From Schistosoma haematobium (lineage: Eukaryota > Platyhelminthes > Trematoda > Strigeidida > Schistosomatidae): a stretch of DNA of 64,000 bases. Shown piece by piece: positions 11,096 to 23,100 of this stretch; the stretch's first letter is position 1; each line of letters starts with the position of its first letter. Below the pieces are notes generated by a model. The model did no database searches. It saw only the letters and a program-made list of their open reading frames with translations, and had not been told where the DNA came from. The position numbers and the translations under genes were made by a program. Where the stretch lies: positions 31,003,536 through 31,067,535 of the forward strand of contig NC_067198.1 in NCBI RefSeq assembly GCF_000699445.3. The letters are read 5' to 3'.

Positions 11096-11404
11096 TGTTG
11101 CAGGTGGATGTTATTAAGGAGTTTGTCTAACCTTTGTCGATCGTTTAGGTCGTTTAAGTGTTTCGTCGGGTTCAGAAACATCACCAGTAAACATACTAGG
11201 CGCTACGTACCTGTTGAATTTGCGTGGTAGTGCCTTGACTACTGCGAGGAATTGTACACGTGCGTCGCTCACGCCGTGCTCGTAAAAGTCGGCTTCTGCG
11301 TAAAAGAACCGGCCTTCGATGTTGTCTGGACAGAAGGGCGTCAGTTGGAACGAAGGTGGGGACATAGTCTTTAACTTAAGTACCTTGGGTGTCTGTTCAG
11401 TCAT
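11096..11404 (-). pseudogene. Gag 5' fragment in duplication copy 2
   Basis: Repeats the first part of gag (start codon at 11404, 96-residue frame). It is cut by the duplication breakpoint at 11096, so it cannot make a complete capsid protein. Confidence 0.7.
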
Positions 11405-11597
11405 GGTAAAATATCAAGTACGAGAATAAACGAGTGAAAAAATATATATATCCAAAAACACGGAAAAAGTATCATCATACTTAAAAAATAATTATAAAGC
11501 AATAATATACAGAATTCTAAAAAGAACAGACTCACAGTTTGCGATTTGGTGTACCAGATCGCGTTAGGCTCACTAACGAAGATGCACAGGTATTTGG

Positions 11598-11710
11598 AGT
11601 TTAACAACGCCTAGACCAGTAACAACTAATATGAATCATGCTCACCAAGTGAAATCAAAAGACAGAAGCGAGGAAGTTCGAAGATATATTTGATAGTCTA
11701 TTAATATATC
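11598..11710 (-). repeat. Gypsy LTR inner part, duplication copy 2
   Basis: Duplicate of 6470-6582, interrupted at the same place by the LINE. Confidence 0.75.
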
Positions 11711-13855
11711 CATAGCTTCAGATCATCACCTAGTTGTAGCCAATTTAAAACTGGAGCTAAAAAAGAACTGGACAACTGGACAAACAGCAATACAAGGGTT
11801 CAATACAGCCTTCCTTCGAGATACTGACAGACTCAATGAATTCAAGATGGCTCTCAACAACAGGTTCCAAGCCTTACAAGATCTACTGAAGGGAGAAGAA
11901 ACTACTATGGAGGACAACTGGAAAGGTATCAAAGAAGCACTAACTTCAACGTGTCAAGAGGTTGTGGGTCTAAAGAAACACCATCATAAGGAATTGATCT
12001 CTATAGAAACACTGGACAAGATCAAAGAAAGGAAGAACAAGAAGACAGCAATTAACAACAGCCAAACACGAACAGAGAAAGTCTAAGCACAAGCTGAATA
12101 CATAGAAGCGAACAAGCAAGTGAAGAGGAGCAATATAGTCGACAATAAGAAGTACGTGGAAGAACTAGCAACGACGGCGGAAAAAGCTGCAAGAGAAGGA
12201 AATATGAAACAGCTTTACGATACAACGAAGAAACTAGCAGGAAAATACAGTAAACCAGAGAGACCGGTTAAAGACGAGGAAGGCAGGCCGATCACTGATA
12301 TTCATCAACAGTGGAACAGATGGGTAGAATACTTCGAGGAACTCCTGAATAGGCCGGCTACAATGAATCCACCGGACATCGAAGCAGCACACACAGGACT
12401 TTTTATAGATGTCAATCCACCACCGACGGAAGAAATCAGAATGGCCATCAGACAAATCAAGAGCGGGAAAGCAACATGACCCGACAATATACCAGCTGAA
12501 GCACTGAAGTCAGACATCGAAGTAACTACAAACATGCTTCACCCTCTATTCAAAAAGATTTGGGAGGAGGAACAAGTGCCGATGGACTGGAAAGAAAGAC
12601 GCTTCATCAAGATTCCAAAGAAAGGAGATCTGAGCAAATGTTAAAACTACAGAGGCATCACACTACTGTCAGCATCAGGAAAAGTTTTTAACAGAGTGTT
12701 GCTGAACCGGATGAAAGACGTAGTAGACGCCCAACTTCGAGATCAACAAGCTGGATTCCGTGAGGATCGATCGTGCACAGACCAAATTGCGACACTACGG
12801 ATCATCGTCGAACAGTCAATTGAGTGGAACTCAAGAAGATTGTCAACATTATCCGGAACTCATACGACAGACTACAGTGCAAGGTCGTGCATAGAGGACA
12901 GCTGACAGATGCATTCCAAGTAAGGGCCGGAGTCAGACAAGGCTGTCTACTCTCCCCTCTTTCTTCTGGTGGTCCATTGGATTATGAAGACCTTGACATC
13001 TAAGGGAAAACACGGCATACAATGGACAGCTCAGAATCAATTAGACGATTTGGACTTCGCAGATGACCTAGCCCTCCTGTCGCATACCCATGAACAAATG
13101 CAGATAAAGACAGCCAGTGTAGCAGCAGTCTCTGCATCAGTAGGCCTCAACATACACATACACAAGGGGAAAACTAAAGTCCTCAAATTCAACACGGAGA
13201 ACAACAATCCAATCACTCTTGATGGCGAAACTCTGGAAGATGTAGAATCCTTCACATACCTGGGAAGCATCATCGATGAACAAGGAGGCTTAGATGGAGA
13301 CGTAAAGGCAAGGATTGGCAAAGCAAGGGTCGCATTGCTACAGTTGAAGAACATCTAGAACTCAAAACAACTTTCAATCAATATCAAAGTGAGAATCTTC
13401 AATACCAACGTCAAGGCAGTTTTATTGTATGGAGCTGAAACTTGGAAAGCTACAACAACCACCATCAAGAAGGTACAAGTATTTATAAATAGCTGTCTTC
13501 GCAAGATACTCAACATCCATTGACCGGATACCATCAGCAAAACCCTTTTGTGGGAGAGAACAAATCAGCTTACAGCTGAAGAAGAAATTAGAAAAAGACG
13601 ATGGAAATGGATAGGACACAGATTACGCAAATCATCAAACTGCATCACGAGGCAAGCCCTTACCTGGAATCTTGAAAGGAATTGAAAAAGAGGAAGGCAA
13701 AAGAACACATTACGTCGGATAATAGAAGCATATATGAATAACAACTGGAAGGAGCTGGAAAGGATTGCCCAGGACATGTTTGGGTGGAGAATGCTGGTGA
13801 GCGGTCTATGTTCCTTCACGAGGAGTAACAGGAGTAAGTATGTAAGTAAGTAATC
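11711..13855 (+). pseudogene. RTE-clade LINE, duplication copy 2 (dead)
   Basis: Duplicate of the LINE at 6583-8726, with the same 5' truncation, the same stops and the same loss of RT motif A. The copies differ by one-base length changes in short homopolymers near 12954, 13005 and 13168. These give copy 2 a longer open frame across the FADD motif and the region after it (12969-13358). Because the motif-A loss is shared, it predates the duplication. Enzyme activity is not expected. Confidence 0.8.
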
Positions 13856-14051
13856 AATATATCGAGGATCGTCTCATCTAATCTGGCTAGCGATTGCAGG
13901 GGTTGTTGGGCACGGCGTTCCCACTCGTGATCTGGTGTGGATGCCTGACCGAGCGCCTTCATCTAGTTGAGTCCATTGAAACTAATGTGGTCAGCATCTA
14001 ATGTCGAAAACTTACAGAGCTATTTATTTTGGGGATATTGTTAACGGCGTT
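13856..14051 (-). repeat. Gypsy LTR outer part, duplication copy 2
   Basis: Duplicate of 8727-8922. Confidence 0.7.
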
Positions 14052-16224
14052 AAAGGTACTTTTAATTGACATTTTGAACTATGACCATATCTCTCCTTGT
14101 ATTTCTTCACTTCACTGGACATAAATGTGAATCACTAAATAAGTTCGAGGGCTCAAGTCAAAACCTTACGAAGAGCGTCTTAGATCACCCACAAATCTAT
14201 GCACATTAAAGTATGGGCGACTCGGGAGTGGCTTTTTAATAACTGTAAAGTCCTTAAAAAGCACTCACAGAACCTAACTACTAACACAGACTTTGGTAGC
14301 AGTACACTGAAACTAAAAGCACAATACAACAAAATGGCTTGCAGGCACGTATACCCTGTACACATAACCCATTTCTGCAATTCGCTGACAGCCGAACAAT
14401 CCAAACGACTTTTTAGGGGTTATTCATGAGGAAATTTGATACATTCTTGTGAACTCAGGATAGTATTTCATAAGAATATAGTATCATTTCTGATTTACTC
14501 GTTATATGTTATATACTACATCCTTACGAGAAGCTTATAACTTCTGGTGTTTTAGGATTATTCAACGTAGCTAATTGCTATTTTGAAGCATTCAGTTAAC
14601 GATTTCTGTTTCAAAAGCAATGGGATTTGAACAATTCCACCTGAAAAGTTCACAGTTGATAAATGTCGAGGCGGAAAAGTGAACTTTGCGCTACGTAAGT
14701 GGAGGTCGTAAGTGTAAAGGTCGAAGTGTTGTATGCGAACTAATGAATGAGAATCAAGAACATGGTTCATTGTTGGTTATAAGTCCTAGATTTCTGTTTC
14801 TAATTGCAATATCGGAGATGAAGAGAAGTAGAAACGGCGTTTTATACTGTTTAGAACTTTTGAAACGATGAAGAACTCAACAGTGAAATGATGTTGGACC
14901 TGTACGCCGCCGTAGGTTGTATATAACAGGCAAATCAACAAAGCTTTTAAATAATAAACACTAGCATCTAGTCGTGGAACAGATTTTAATCTTAAATGGC
15001 ATTGGATTTCGTAGAACTAATCAGAAGACGTCCATTACATTTTCTCATGAAACCCACTCATTTTTGCGTTATTGCTGACATCAGTTTGTGATGAAAACGG
15101 AAATGTGTGGATTCTTAAAAGTGTATTTGGACCCTCATAAGGGTTCGCAAAGACAACACATATTTGAAGGCGAATTTATGTCGTTTCTCTCATTTTCGAA
15201 CAGACGAACTTGTAGAAGGTATTGTTTTCTCCACAAACCATTCATTTACGGAGTTTGTTTTGTAGTAGAACTGGCTAGAAATTTGTCAGTTATTTGAAGC
15301 GTGTCCGCTCATTCACTTGTGTTTACTAATGAACCTCCAAAATCCCATCGAACTCTACAGACTTTAAATGTCTGCGTTTGGTCGTGTTTGTCCCATTTTT
15401 TTCCCTTGTAGCTTACTAACTAAATTTAATATTAATTCGACTCTAAACTCACTAATAATAATGCGGTCTTCTATTTTAGCAATTTTCAATAATCTGCGCT
15501 GCAGAGTTAGAACAGTTAATGTAGGATTCGTGCATAGTTTCACGTCAAACAGGAGTCGAACATGTCCTTAGTCAATATTTTCATGGTGACTGGCGTTTTA
15601 TGTGCCAGGACTAAATAATATTAGAGATATAAAGATAGATTAAAACATTTTTCGACTTTGACTCCTCCAGTCATACTACTCCATTAATGGCGACCTCTCC
15701 AAGATAAGTCAAGCAGTAAAATAGGAACTTATGCATTAATGGAAAGTAGTATGGTTATGAGCAGTGGCTAATCAGTTGTTATCCCCAGGTTTTTGTTAAG
15801 GTTGCTATTTTTTGATGTTGGTACTTTTTGGTATTATTTCAAAAGGCTGGATATTGGCATAAATCGAAATTATGTCGATTGCATTGCTTAGAATAACACG
15901 ACTTCAGTCTGACAAAAGTTTTGTAAGGTATATATCAGTTCCACTTATTATATTTCCAATTAGCATAGTGGTATAAGATTATTGACGTAATCAGTAGTAA
16001 TGCACTAAAGAAATTGAGAATAAAACAAGCAGTGGAATGTTAGAAAAATATGACATTTATGACTTAAATGGAAGTAAAGGATGTGTGTGCATATCGTAAA
16101 TTTAGGCAAAGCGGTTAGCGTACTGTTTCCCAGCTGCTATGTATGGATCCAGACAAATCACAAGACTAAGCCGTGTATTCAATCACTGAAATACTTGTAC
16201 CATGAGTGTCAACACCATTTAAGT
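14052..16224. other. Flanking DNA inside duplication copy 2
   Basis: Duplicate of 8923-11095; no gene recognised. Confidence 0.4.
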
Positions 16225-17609
16225 TGTTTGTAAAACCGCATCCACTCAGCATCAGATAACAGGACTGTGCCGTTTGTATAATTTAATTCGACGAGATAAT
16301 TCTGGATCAAAAATTAGCCGTCATAAATAATATGCTTTTTCTAGAAATACATGTATGGCAAAGTTTTGTTAGTATAAAATTGAATTACACCAAATAACAC
16401 CATTTAAGTAGAAATTTCAAATGATTGCTCACCGTTAATATAGAGATTTGGCCAATGTACGATCAAGACATGATTCCTGTTTATGTTTCCTTATTTCGTT
16501 GTTACTGAGCCCCATTTAGGCGTTGCATAATTGTAATATCTAAGATCTCAAAAGCCAAGTTCACACTCTTACATTAATTACGTGCGTTTTCTATAAAATG
16601 AGACAATTACTAATAAAGGCAAGTCATTTAAAATCACATTTGTCTCCCAAAATCTTATTCGGATCTCAGTTTGTCAAATAATCATAGACCATTTTTGTAG
16701 TCAACTCAGTTATGTCTGCTACTTTCCATCCCTTCAAGTCATTTATAACCCTAGCGTTCTAGGTGCCCTAAAAGATTGCTAATAAGCGTTAAACAGATCT
16801 CACAGATAATCTTACTAACATCAAGAATAAGTTAAATGATCTTATCTTCGACAAATATAGATTGTATCCTTATATCCATACATTCAGTCCTTGCTAAGGC
16901 GTTGTCGAATTTCCGCAAAAAAAACCTACATTATCTTATAGTCTACTGGGGTGGGTTTACAAGCTCGAAAAGTTATAAAAAACCTACTAAAACCAAATGT
17001 TTACGAGCCGGAATTTCACGTAATCGTAAGTAATATTACTCAACGTCTTTTATGCTGCTGTATTCGTGCGACCGAGCCTCATTTACATTTAGTAGACTTA
17101 ACGGCTATATATATAAGTAGACACTACTTCTAAAGTTAGGCGATAATGTATCAGTGTACTGATTTTTGTGGACTAACCAAAATGATTGGAGTAGGGGGAA
17201 TTATATTTTATTGATTCTAAATATGAAGGTTCAGACTCATTTACTGTTGACCTAATCGTTTTCAGTATTCTTATCGAAATTTGGTGTTTTCTTGTTCAAG
17301 CCTTATACGCTTTTCTGACTACAAGTTTTTTGGATTAGTTTTTGCTTATGTTTCCTGAAAGTCGGGTAGTTCAAGTGTTTTTTCAAGTCGCCTTTGAGGG
17401 AGATGTTTCAACCAATACTTTACCGATTGCTTTTCCACACTATCATACTTATGTAAAACTAACAGAACGATATCGTTTTTTCCCTTTACAGCCACTCTTC
17501 GTTCGTGGTCCGATTTATAGTGCCAAAAATCCTGCCTATCAGAAAACGCTTATATGATTATACTTCTAATTTTTCATTGACCAAATAAAATTTCTAGTCA
17601 ATTGTCTCC
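16225..17609. other. Upstream region of the BCL7-family gene
   Basis: AT-rich DNA between the duplication edge and the BCL7 start codon. It should contain the BCL7 promoter and 5' UTR, but I could not place a TATA box or transcription start. Confidence 0.4.
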
Positions 17610-17701
17610 ATGTTTTCTAGAAGTTTACGTTCTGAAACACGCAGCAGAGCCAAAGAAGACCTAAAAAGAGTTCACAAATCACATGAACAGGTTCGAAGCT
17701 G
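17610..17701 (+). CDS. BCL7: BCL7 exon 1
   Basis: Encodes residues 1-30 plus two bases of Trp31, including the conserved SLRSETRSRAK segment. The donor GTAAGAT follows directly. Confidence 0.88.
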
Positions 17702-20700
17702 GTAAGATATTTTCCACTCCGCTCATTGTCTTTCTAATTTCAATTTCCGCTGTAACAAAACCCTAGTAGTATGTTTCAGTCCCTTCGAAAATTTTTACGT
17801 GGTTTAATTTGTGTAGTTACTGACTTCATAAAAGCCTTTTACAGATTGTAGACATATTGAGTGAAGTATTCGAAATGATTAAAATCAGTAGTCGTGGATT
17901 GCAGTTAGTGCATTCGTAAACCCATCACAACGTCCTTGGTGCATATGTTATTAATCTTATAAAATATAAATATTTCACCAGCATTTAATCATTTTTCTCT
18001 TGTTCATTCCTTTTGTAAAGGATCTACACATTTGTTGTGTTTGAATGTCGTTAAACAGTTAAAGTCCTAATTTTAAGAAATCCCTTCCTTCAGTAATAAA
18101 GGGGTTCACTTATCCTCCTACCATTTCGAAATGTGTTAGCTTGAAATGTATGAAGAGCATCTCAACTATCTCAAATACTATCATATAGCAAGCTCACTAA
18201 TTGACTCACCTATTTACTGTCCACCTCTATATAACTGATTTCACCATATACAGACGACATGTTTCAAGGATCGCTCATTAAACGGGTATTAAATTAATGT
18301 CATTTTCTAATGATTAACACCTTTACAGTAGTCCCTTTAGTTCACGATATATCTAGATATTCTTTTTGACCAACCTTACTTTAGGGAAAAGAAATGGGTC
18401 GCTGTCAAGGACACTTCAATGCTTGTTTATAAATGGGTACCTTCTCTTATAATTGATATGGGTCACAGCAAAAAAGGAACATTCAATCGTCAGTCAAGTA
18501 TAAATAATACATCACATATTTCTTCTGGTATTCTTTCATCGTATTCATGCCAGCAACCTGAACAAGATAATTCTAAAGGTTCAGTGGATACAAATTCAGA
18601 TAAACTTACGAATCTGAAAAATGAAGACCAAGGTCCGACCGAAACATCACAAGATACAATTCTGTCGGTTACAGGTAAAGACCGTTATCGAATAATCATA
18701 TTATTACTATTGTGAATTGTGGTTTTGACAGCGTGTTTAAGTTTTAAATGGTTAGAGACGATCCAAAGAAGATTACTGGCTTGGGACCTATCAACCAGTC
18801 GTATTTACGATTCCGAAGAAAACCGGTGTTTCTCTAGAACCCTAAAATCCTTGCTACAGTCATAGATATTACCATATGAACTAACAATGATCTGTAGATT
18901 TAATGCGTTTACATTAGTTAGTTACTAAGTAGTAACCAATGTTATGTTTCTTAGTCTTTCCTTAGTCATGTTCGGATTTAACACGAGAGCCGCACATAAA
19001 GTTTCTATTTTTCTCTTTTGTTGATGCTTTCACTGTACTTCTTGTTGTTGATTTATATTTGGTATGTTATTATATAAATTGTCAAGTAATGGCTTAATGG
19101 TTAAGAAACTTGTGTGTATCAGTAGCTATCACATATAAAGTATGGTACACGAATCTGTACGTGTTAAAAAAGGTAATTATATATATAATTATTATCCAAG
19201 GATAAATCCATTTTTAATCGTTCTTGCACTTATGATCATTTAGTTGGTACCATATTTTTATTTTACCTATAAAAGTTCAGTGCTATGTTGTAGAGTTATT
19301 TGCTTTAACAGTCCAGTGATACTATCAACCGATGCTGATTCAACCCTCAGATTCATGCTTCGGTTAATTCTGCCGAGTGCTTCAAGTTTTATTTCTGAAA
19401 ACATTGTACTAACTAAAATAAAGTGTTATAACGTACATTAAAAAGAATATATTTATAAAATCTCAGCGAATGAATTTTAAGTAAATCCAACGTTTCGCCT
19501 GGCAATCTGGTCCAAGCTTTTTCAAGGAAAATATAATCAAACAACAAAATTATCGAATATTCGATAATTTTGTTGTCTCAAATTAACTCGGCGCCCAAAT
19601 ATTGTGAAACTATTCGTTCAAATTTAGACGAAAGTTCTTATTTGTTATAACGTACGATACCCCAAAATTTGATATTGATACCCAATCTTCCTATACATCA
19701 GCCCGACTGACTACTCGATTGAGAATACTGAGAGTGAAAAAGGAAATTTATTGACTAACCAAACTGGCATGTGTGTATACTCCAATGTCATGTCTCATTC
19801 CCAGGAAATGTATCCAGTTTCTCGGCCAATCGCGTCCACTTATAATCTGGCTGATTTTTGATTGGCCCAATATAGCGCTTTCTCTCCTGAAAAATTTGTC
19901 TGGTTCCTCTTATTCAGCTAAAGGCATTGGAGAAGCGCACATCATCAAGGCTGATGGAGAATTTTTCGTAGCTCAGAACGATATTGGACGTACTGTATTC
20001 CTTGGACTGGATTAAACTAACCACGTCAGAGAACACAATGCCTCCGAACATATGGTATACAATGAACCTGTTTAACAAGCGTGCAGCTGTTAATTAGTTA
20101 GCTATATTATAGTATCTGAAGGAACGAAAAGAAAATTCGAATTATGAGACGTGGTTTTCTAGAATTTGTTATAAGTAAATATCGTATTCAAGTACAATGA
20201 TCCTAATTCGACAATATTATCAATTCTAATACGAGTAAAGAAATATTGTCTATAAATATGTACTGAAGAAAGTTCAGAAGTTTTAATCTATTTTAACTCC
20301 AGAGCTGACGTAACAACGTTTTTATGCTTTCTATCTCTCCTACATTCTCACTTATCTCTTTACAGTTGTTATATCCTAGTGAGGATTAAATTGTAGATAA
20401 CTTCTGAGATCTGTTTATAGACTAATATTATACATATATTCTTATTGTATAACTATTGAGTAACTAGATTATGTATGTTCATATTCCTCTTATTATAAGC
20501 TTTATTTTGACATAGGCTATTATTATATGATTTACTGTTCTCAATTTATGCCCAGTTTATTAATTAGTCTCCCACAATCGCAACTACTTTTCGACTTGAT
20601 CTATTTTGTGGTGCGATGTGGTCTATTTGGTTTGTATATAAACCAGGTATGTTTGGAATTAATGATTCGTATAATAGGAGCTGGTATTGGTGTTCTGGTC

Positions 20701-21477
20701 TCGACTGGCAGAGCTAGACAGGGAAAAGGACCAATAAGGACGCTAGGCTGTTCATACCAGTCGACACGTTATTGGTTTGGCTTAATGTTAAGATTGTATA
20801 AGTTATATTCTGATTGGCGAGCAAATCATGTGATATTTAACCGGGTAAAAGTCACAACAATATTTATTTGACTTACCTTAGTTTTCAAACAAAAATGCTT
20901 CTGCAAGTATGTTTGATCAAATTGTCGGAAATGTGTCACTCAAATGCATTACGTTTTACTAACCAACCTTTTCGAAAGTGATCAGTTGTGTCAAGATTTT
21001 TATTTTACCCTAGAAAATTACTTACCCCCTCGTTATACTATATGGTTATTTTGTAACTTAAATAAGTTGTGACCTCAGACTTAAGAGTGGTTTCACTTCG
21101 CGACTGTAGAGTCACGAAGTTATGGAATATTTTTTTATTAGTTTAACATATATTATCATCGTACTTTTATTGAAATAATGATAAACAGAAATACATTTTC
21201 GGTATTATTTACAGATGACATGTGCTCTCAAAAAACATCTCATGTGGATACAGAAAACAATAACAGTCAAGAAGCTTCACTTGATGAAAGCAATGACATT
21301 ATCATGTCATCTGAACAAAAGTCCAATTCATTGGATAATACTATTGACGACACTGTTATTTCAGAACCGATTTCTGTTAAACCTGAGATTGATGAAGATT
21401 CAACCATTGTTATTGAAAATGACAGTATTGTTAATAATAACAGTAATAATAATGATGATCGAAATGGAGTTTGTTAA
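17610..21477 (+). CDS. BCL7: BCL7-family protein (SWI/SNF/BAF subunit), three exons, 214 residues
   Basis: Exons 17610-17701, 18385-18674 and 21215-21477 join in frame (645 nt, 214 codons plus stop). Introns have GT-AG ends (GTAAGA/TTTAG and GTAAAG/TTTACAG) in phase 2 and phase 1. The N-terminal 55 residues carry the BCL_N signature: FSRSLRSETRSRAKEDLKRV, then WEKKWVAVKDTS and YKWVP, very close to the start of vertebrate BCL7A/B/C. The rest is Ser/Asn/Asp/Glu-rich and low complexity, as in the family, and the length fits (about 200-230). BCL7 proteins are nuclear subunits of SWI/SNF chromatin remodellers that contact the nucleosome. The start codon is at the family's position. No disabling change was seen. 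Family assignment is firm; transcript ends and any extra small exon are unverified. Confidence 0.9.
18385..18674 (+). CDS. BCL7: BCL7 exon 2
   Basis: Follows acceptor ...TTACTTTAG. It completes Trp31, then encodes EKKWVAVKDTS and YKWVP and a polar linker to residue 127, ending before donor GTAAAG. Confidence 0.88.
19480..19540 (-). repeat. Penelope-type box with HHR-like core
   Basis: On the minus strand it reads CTTGAAAAAGC, then a region that can pair (CTTGG / CCAGG), then CGAAACGTTGG. This resembles the CUGAAGA...GAAAC...GUN layout of the short hammerhead motifs reported in Penelope-like elements, and is related to the boxes at 28885, 48841 and 49311. It is decayed here. Confidence 0.4.
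19541..19576. repeat. Perfect 36-bp palindrome
   Basis: Both 18-base arms are exact reverse complements with no spacer, centred between 19558 and 19559 (centre GAATATTC). It abuts the HHR-like box. It could form a cruciform or an intronic RNA hairpin. Confidence 0.8.
21215..21477 (+). CDS. BCL7: BCL7 exon 3
   Basis: Follows acceptor ATTATTTACAG. It completes Asp128 and encodes the acidic, Asn-rich C-terminus to the TAA at 21475-21477. The frame matches exon 2 only with this splice. Confidence 0.85.
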
Positions 21478-21585
21478 GTTATATACTTCGTATTGATTTT
21501 CTGTGTATATGTTTTATTTACTAGTAACATTTTATAATATATCTCAAACAATCAATGATCTTTTGTAAATCTCTTGAGGAAGAAA

Positions 21586-21591
21586 AATAAA
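21586..21591 (+). promoter_or_regulatory. Candidate polyadenylation signal of BCL7
   Basis: AATAAA about 110 bases after the BCL7 stop codon, followed by a T-rich stretch. In an AT-rich genome chance matches are common; the position supports it. Confidence 0.5.
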
Positions 21592-22084
21592 TGATCAATT
21601 TTTCGTTTGTTCATTTTTCTTTTCTTATCTAGTATGTGTAACTTAATCTGTATAGAAAATCATTGAGTGAAAACGAGTTACAAACTTTTCCATTCGTAAG
21701 ATATACCTAAATAGAATGTTTTACATATTTTGAACTGTTGTGAAACGAATATTGTCAGTGACTTATTCAAGTAGAAAAAAAGTGAAATGTATTCATATTA
21801 GATGGACTGTCTGTTGTACAGTTCATAACAACTTGTGTAAGCGGATTGAATTCAACTCTCCACATTATAACATTCCGGTCATTTGTTAGTACGTTTTATT
21901 TCAACTTGTTGGTAGGTCAAGAGTTTCCAATTTAAACAATTTGAATTCCAGTTCGTAGATAAAAGCCAGTAAGGATCGCTATCAAGAGCTTTCAAATAAA
22001 GTTTATCGAATTTCTTCTTTGGTCCGTTAGGTAACCTTAAGCACTTACTAGCCTTTCAATTTCTCTGATATAGTTAACTAAGAC
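21592..22084. other. Non-coding DNA after BCL7
   Basis: Nothing recognised. Confidence 0.4.
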
Positions 22085-22738
22085 TGTTCGTGAAGGTAAA
22101 AAATAACCGTCTACTAGGGCTGAGTTTGGAAGAGGGGGAAGCTTTTTCGTACCTGAACAATATCATCAATGAACAAGGAGGGTCGGATACAGACGTGAAG
22201 GCGAGGATTGGCAAAGCAAGGGCCACAGTCTTACAACTGGAGAACATATGGAACTCAAAACAACTCAACCAATATCGAAGTCAGAACCTTCAATACGAAC
22301 ATTGAGATAGTTCTACTGTACGAAGCTGAAACGTGGAAAATTACTACAACCATCATCAAAAAGGTACAAGTATTTATAAATAGCTGTCTACGCAAGATAC
22401 TCAACATCCATTGACCGGATACCACCAACAACAACCTACTGTGGGAGAGAACAAACCAGCTTACAGCTGAAGAGGAAATTATGAAAAGACGATGGAAATG
22501 GATAGGACATACATTACGCAAATCATCAAACTGCATCACGAGGCAGGCCCTAACTTGGAATCCTGAAGGGAAGCGGAAAAGAGGAAGGTCAAAGAACACA
22601 TTACGTCGGGAAATCGAAGCAGATATGAAAAGGATGAATAACATCTGGGAAGAGCTGGAACGGATTGCTCAGGACAGGGTTGGATGGAGAGTGCTTATGG
22701 GCGGCCTATGCTCTTCGACGAGCAGTATCAGGCGTAAG
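22085..22738 (+). pseudogene. RTE LINE 3' fragment
   Basis: Frames shared with the LINE C-terminus are readable: INEQGGSDTDVKARIGKARA, then (frameshifted) [30 protein letters not shown] and [17 protein letters not shown], ending GTAAGTAAG at 22732-22740. This is the region after the RT catalytic core, a typical 5'-truncated insertion. Confidence 0.75.
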
Positions 22739-23100
22739 TAAGCATTCATAAACAATTGTCTACAAGATACTCAATACCCGTTGACTGAATATCAGCAACA
22801 AACTACTGTGGGAGTGAACAAACGAACTTTCATCTGAACAGGAATTTAAGAAAAGACTATGGAAGTGGATAGGACATACATTTCGGAAATCATCAAACTG
22901 CATTATGAAGCAAGCACTAGCTTAGAATCCTGAAGGGCAACGGAAAAGAGGAAGACCAAAGGACACACTGCACTAAGAATTGGAGGCAGACTTGGAAAGG
23001 ATGAACAGTAACTGGAAAAGATTGCCCAGAATAGAGTTGGCGAATGCTAGTGAGCGACCCATGCTCCTACGTGAGGGGTAACAGGCGTAAGTAGGGCTTA
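22739..23100 (+). pseudogene. Second, more decayed RTE LINE 3' fragment
   Basis: Follows the first fragment directly and repeats its last part (ACAAGATACTCAATACCCG to the region equivalent to the tail) with many changes. It is either a tandem insertion at the first copy's GTAA tail or a local duplication. Confidence 0.6.

Larger units (their letters stand above)
11096..16224 (+). repeat. Tandem duplication of 5.13 kb, copy 2
   Basis: Second copy of the block at 5968-11095. Its left end cuts gag at the same base as copy 1, and its right end is followed by TGTT (16225-16228), the microhomology. Gag, LTR and LINE are therefore repeated as fragments here without the rest of pol. Confidence 0.9.
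18675..21214 (+). other. BCL7 intron 2
   Basis: A 2.5-kb intron holding an HHR-like repeat box (19480-19540), a perfect 36-bp palindrome (19541-19576) and a GC-richer block around 20630-20870 that looks like an interspersed repeat but is unidentified. Confidence 0.6.

Noticed and set aside
20630..20870. Possible solo LTR in BCL7 intron 2
   Set aside because: GC-richer than its surroundings, but no TG...CA limits or target duplication could be fixed; not strong enough to call.
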